From an uncultured Leucothrix sp. (GTDB lineage: Bacteria; Pseudomonadota; Gammaproteobacteria; Thiotrichales; Thiotrichaceae): 6,935 nucleotides of DNA. The stretch lies in contig CALAJG010000315.1 in assembly GCA_937923375.1 (NCBI GenBank), positions 1 through 6,935 of the forward strand, given 5' to 3'. Position numbers and translations under genes: made by a program. Below the pieces are notes generated by a model, which saw only the letters and a program-made list of their open reading frames with translations, ran no database searches and was not told where the DNA came from. Shown piece by piece: positions 6,448 through 6,935 of this stretch (position 1 is the stretch's first letter; every line of letters starts with the position of its first letter).

Positions 6448-6935
6448 TACAGAATCAAAATATAACACTATTGTGATGATGGGCTTGGGTTATATCGGCC
6501 TTCCTACTGCTGCCTTATTAGCCTCGAAAGGTGTTAATGTTATTGGTGTTGATATCAATCCAGCCACAGTGGATCTAATAAACTGCGGTAAGATTCATAT
6601 AGTCGAAACAGGTCTTGAATCTCTGGTCAAAGAAGTGGTGTCATCTGGAAATCTTAAGGCAACGACGACGACTCCACCTGCAGATGCCTACATAATAGCA
6701 GTGCCTACACCTTTCAAAGATGATCATGAACCAGACCTAAGCTATATTCAATCTGCCACGAAGTCACTGGCCCCATTATTGCGTAAAGGGAATCTAATTA
6801 TTCTGGAATCCACAAGCCCTGTTGGAACAACAGAGAAACTTGCTGCATGGATAGCAGAAGAACGCCCCGATTTAAAGTTAACCGGGGACAATCAGGATAT
6901 CCATATTGCCTATTGCCCCGAGAGAGTGCTACCGG
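6437..6935 (+). CDS. wecC: UDP-N-acetyl-D-mannosamine dehydrogenase, 5' part
   Basis: The first 166 codons of a UDP-sugar dehydrogenase are present and the frame is open to the window end; the family usually has a little over 400 residues. The NAD-binding Rossmann motif MGLGYIGLPTA (G16, G18, G21) is followed by VIGVDIN (35-41) with D39 placed to bind the NAD ribose, IHIVETGLESLV (53-64), AVPTPF (88-93), LESTSPVGTTE (123-133) and AYCPERVLP (158-166). The IHIVE and AVPTPF segments together with the wecB partner favour WecC over UDP-glucose dehydrogenase (Ugd) or the GalNAc-type dehydrogenase WbpO/VipA. The enzyme oxidises UDP-ManNAc twice with NAD+ to UDP-ManNAcA. The proline that usually follows the glutamate of the IHIVEP segment is T58 here, probably a tolerated change. 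The catalytic cysteine and C-terminal domain lie beyond the window. Confidence 0.94.
   Translation, partial: MQCDTESKYNTIVMMGLGYIGLPTAALLASKGVNVIGVDINPATVDLINCGKIHIVETGLESLVKEVVSSGNLKATTTTPPADAYIIAVPTPFKDDHEPDLSYIQSATKSLAPLLRKGNLIILESTSPVGTTEKLAAWIAEERPDLKLTGDNQDIHIAYCPERVLP

Overview
The window is a stretch of a surface-polysaccharide (exopolysaccharide, capsule or O-antigen type) biosynthesis locus from a Gram-negative bacterium. The gene set points to a gammaproteobacterium: a Wzc-type co-polymerase/tyrosine kinase, an EptA-type five-helix inner-membrane transferase with a periplasmic sulfatase-fold domain, and a WecB/WecC pair. The DNA is visibly AT-rich (judged by eye, not counted), which would suit marine groups such as Alteromonadales or Oceanospirillales. 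Genus-level placement is not possible from the sequence alone.

All recognisable genes lie on the + strand. In order they are: (1) a WecG/TagA/CpsF-family glycosyltransferase, 34-792; (2) a 227-base gap holding the possible wreck of a small membrane-protein gene; (3) an EptA/sulfatase-superfamily membrane transferase, 1020-2744; (4) a 318-base non-coding gap that probably holds the start signals of the next unit; (5) a Wzc-like chain-length regulator fused to a BY-kinase, 3063-5240; (6) wecB, UDP-GlcNAc 2-epimerase, 5311-6447; (7) the first 166 codons of wecC, UDP-ManNAc dehydrogenase, 6437 to the window end, overlapping wecB by 11 bases.

The genes make sense together. WecB turns UDP-GlcNAc into UDP-ManNAc and WecC oxidises it to UDP-ManNAcA. 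A WecG/TagA-family enzyme is the type of transferase that adds ManNAcA or ManNAc to a lipid-linked acceptor at the inner membrane. Wzc controls polymer length and export. The EptA-like enzyme could add a phosphoethanolamine-type group to the polymer or to lipid A. The inferred product is a ManNAcA-containing surface polysaccharide; the precursor step is well supported and the rest is inference.

No mobile element, CRISPR array, tRNA, rRNA or convincing terminator is visible. I see no clearly new system. The points most worth a second look are the altered nucleophile segment of the EptA-like protein, the tyrosine-poor and basic C-terminus of the kinase encoded across a C6 tract, and the split small reading frame whose stop overlaps the start of the EptA-like gene.
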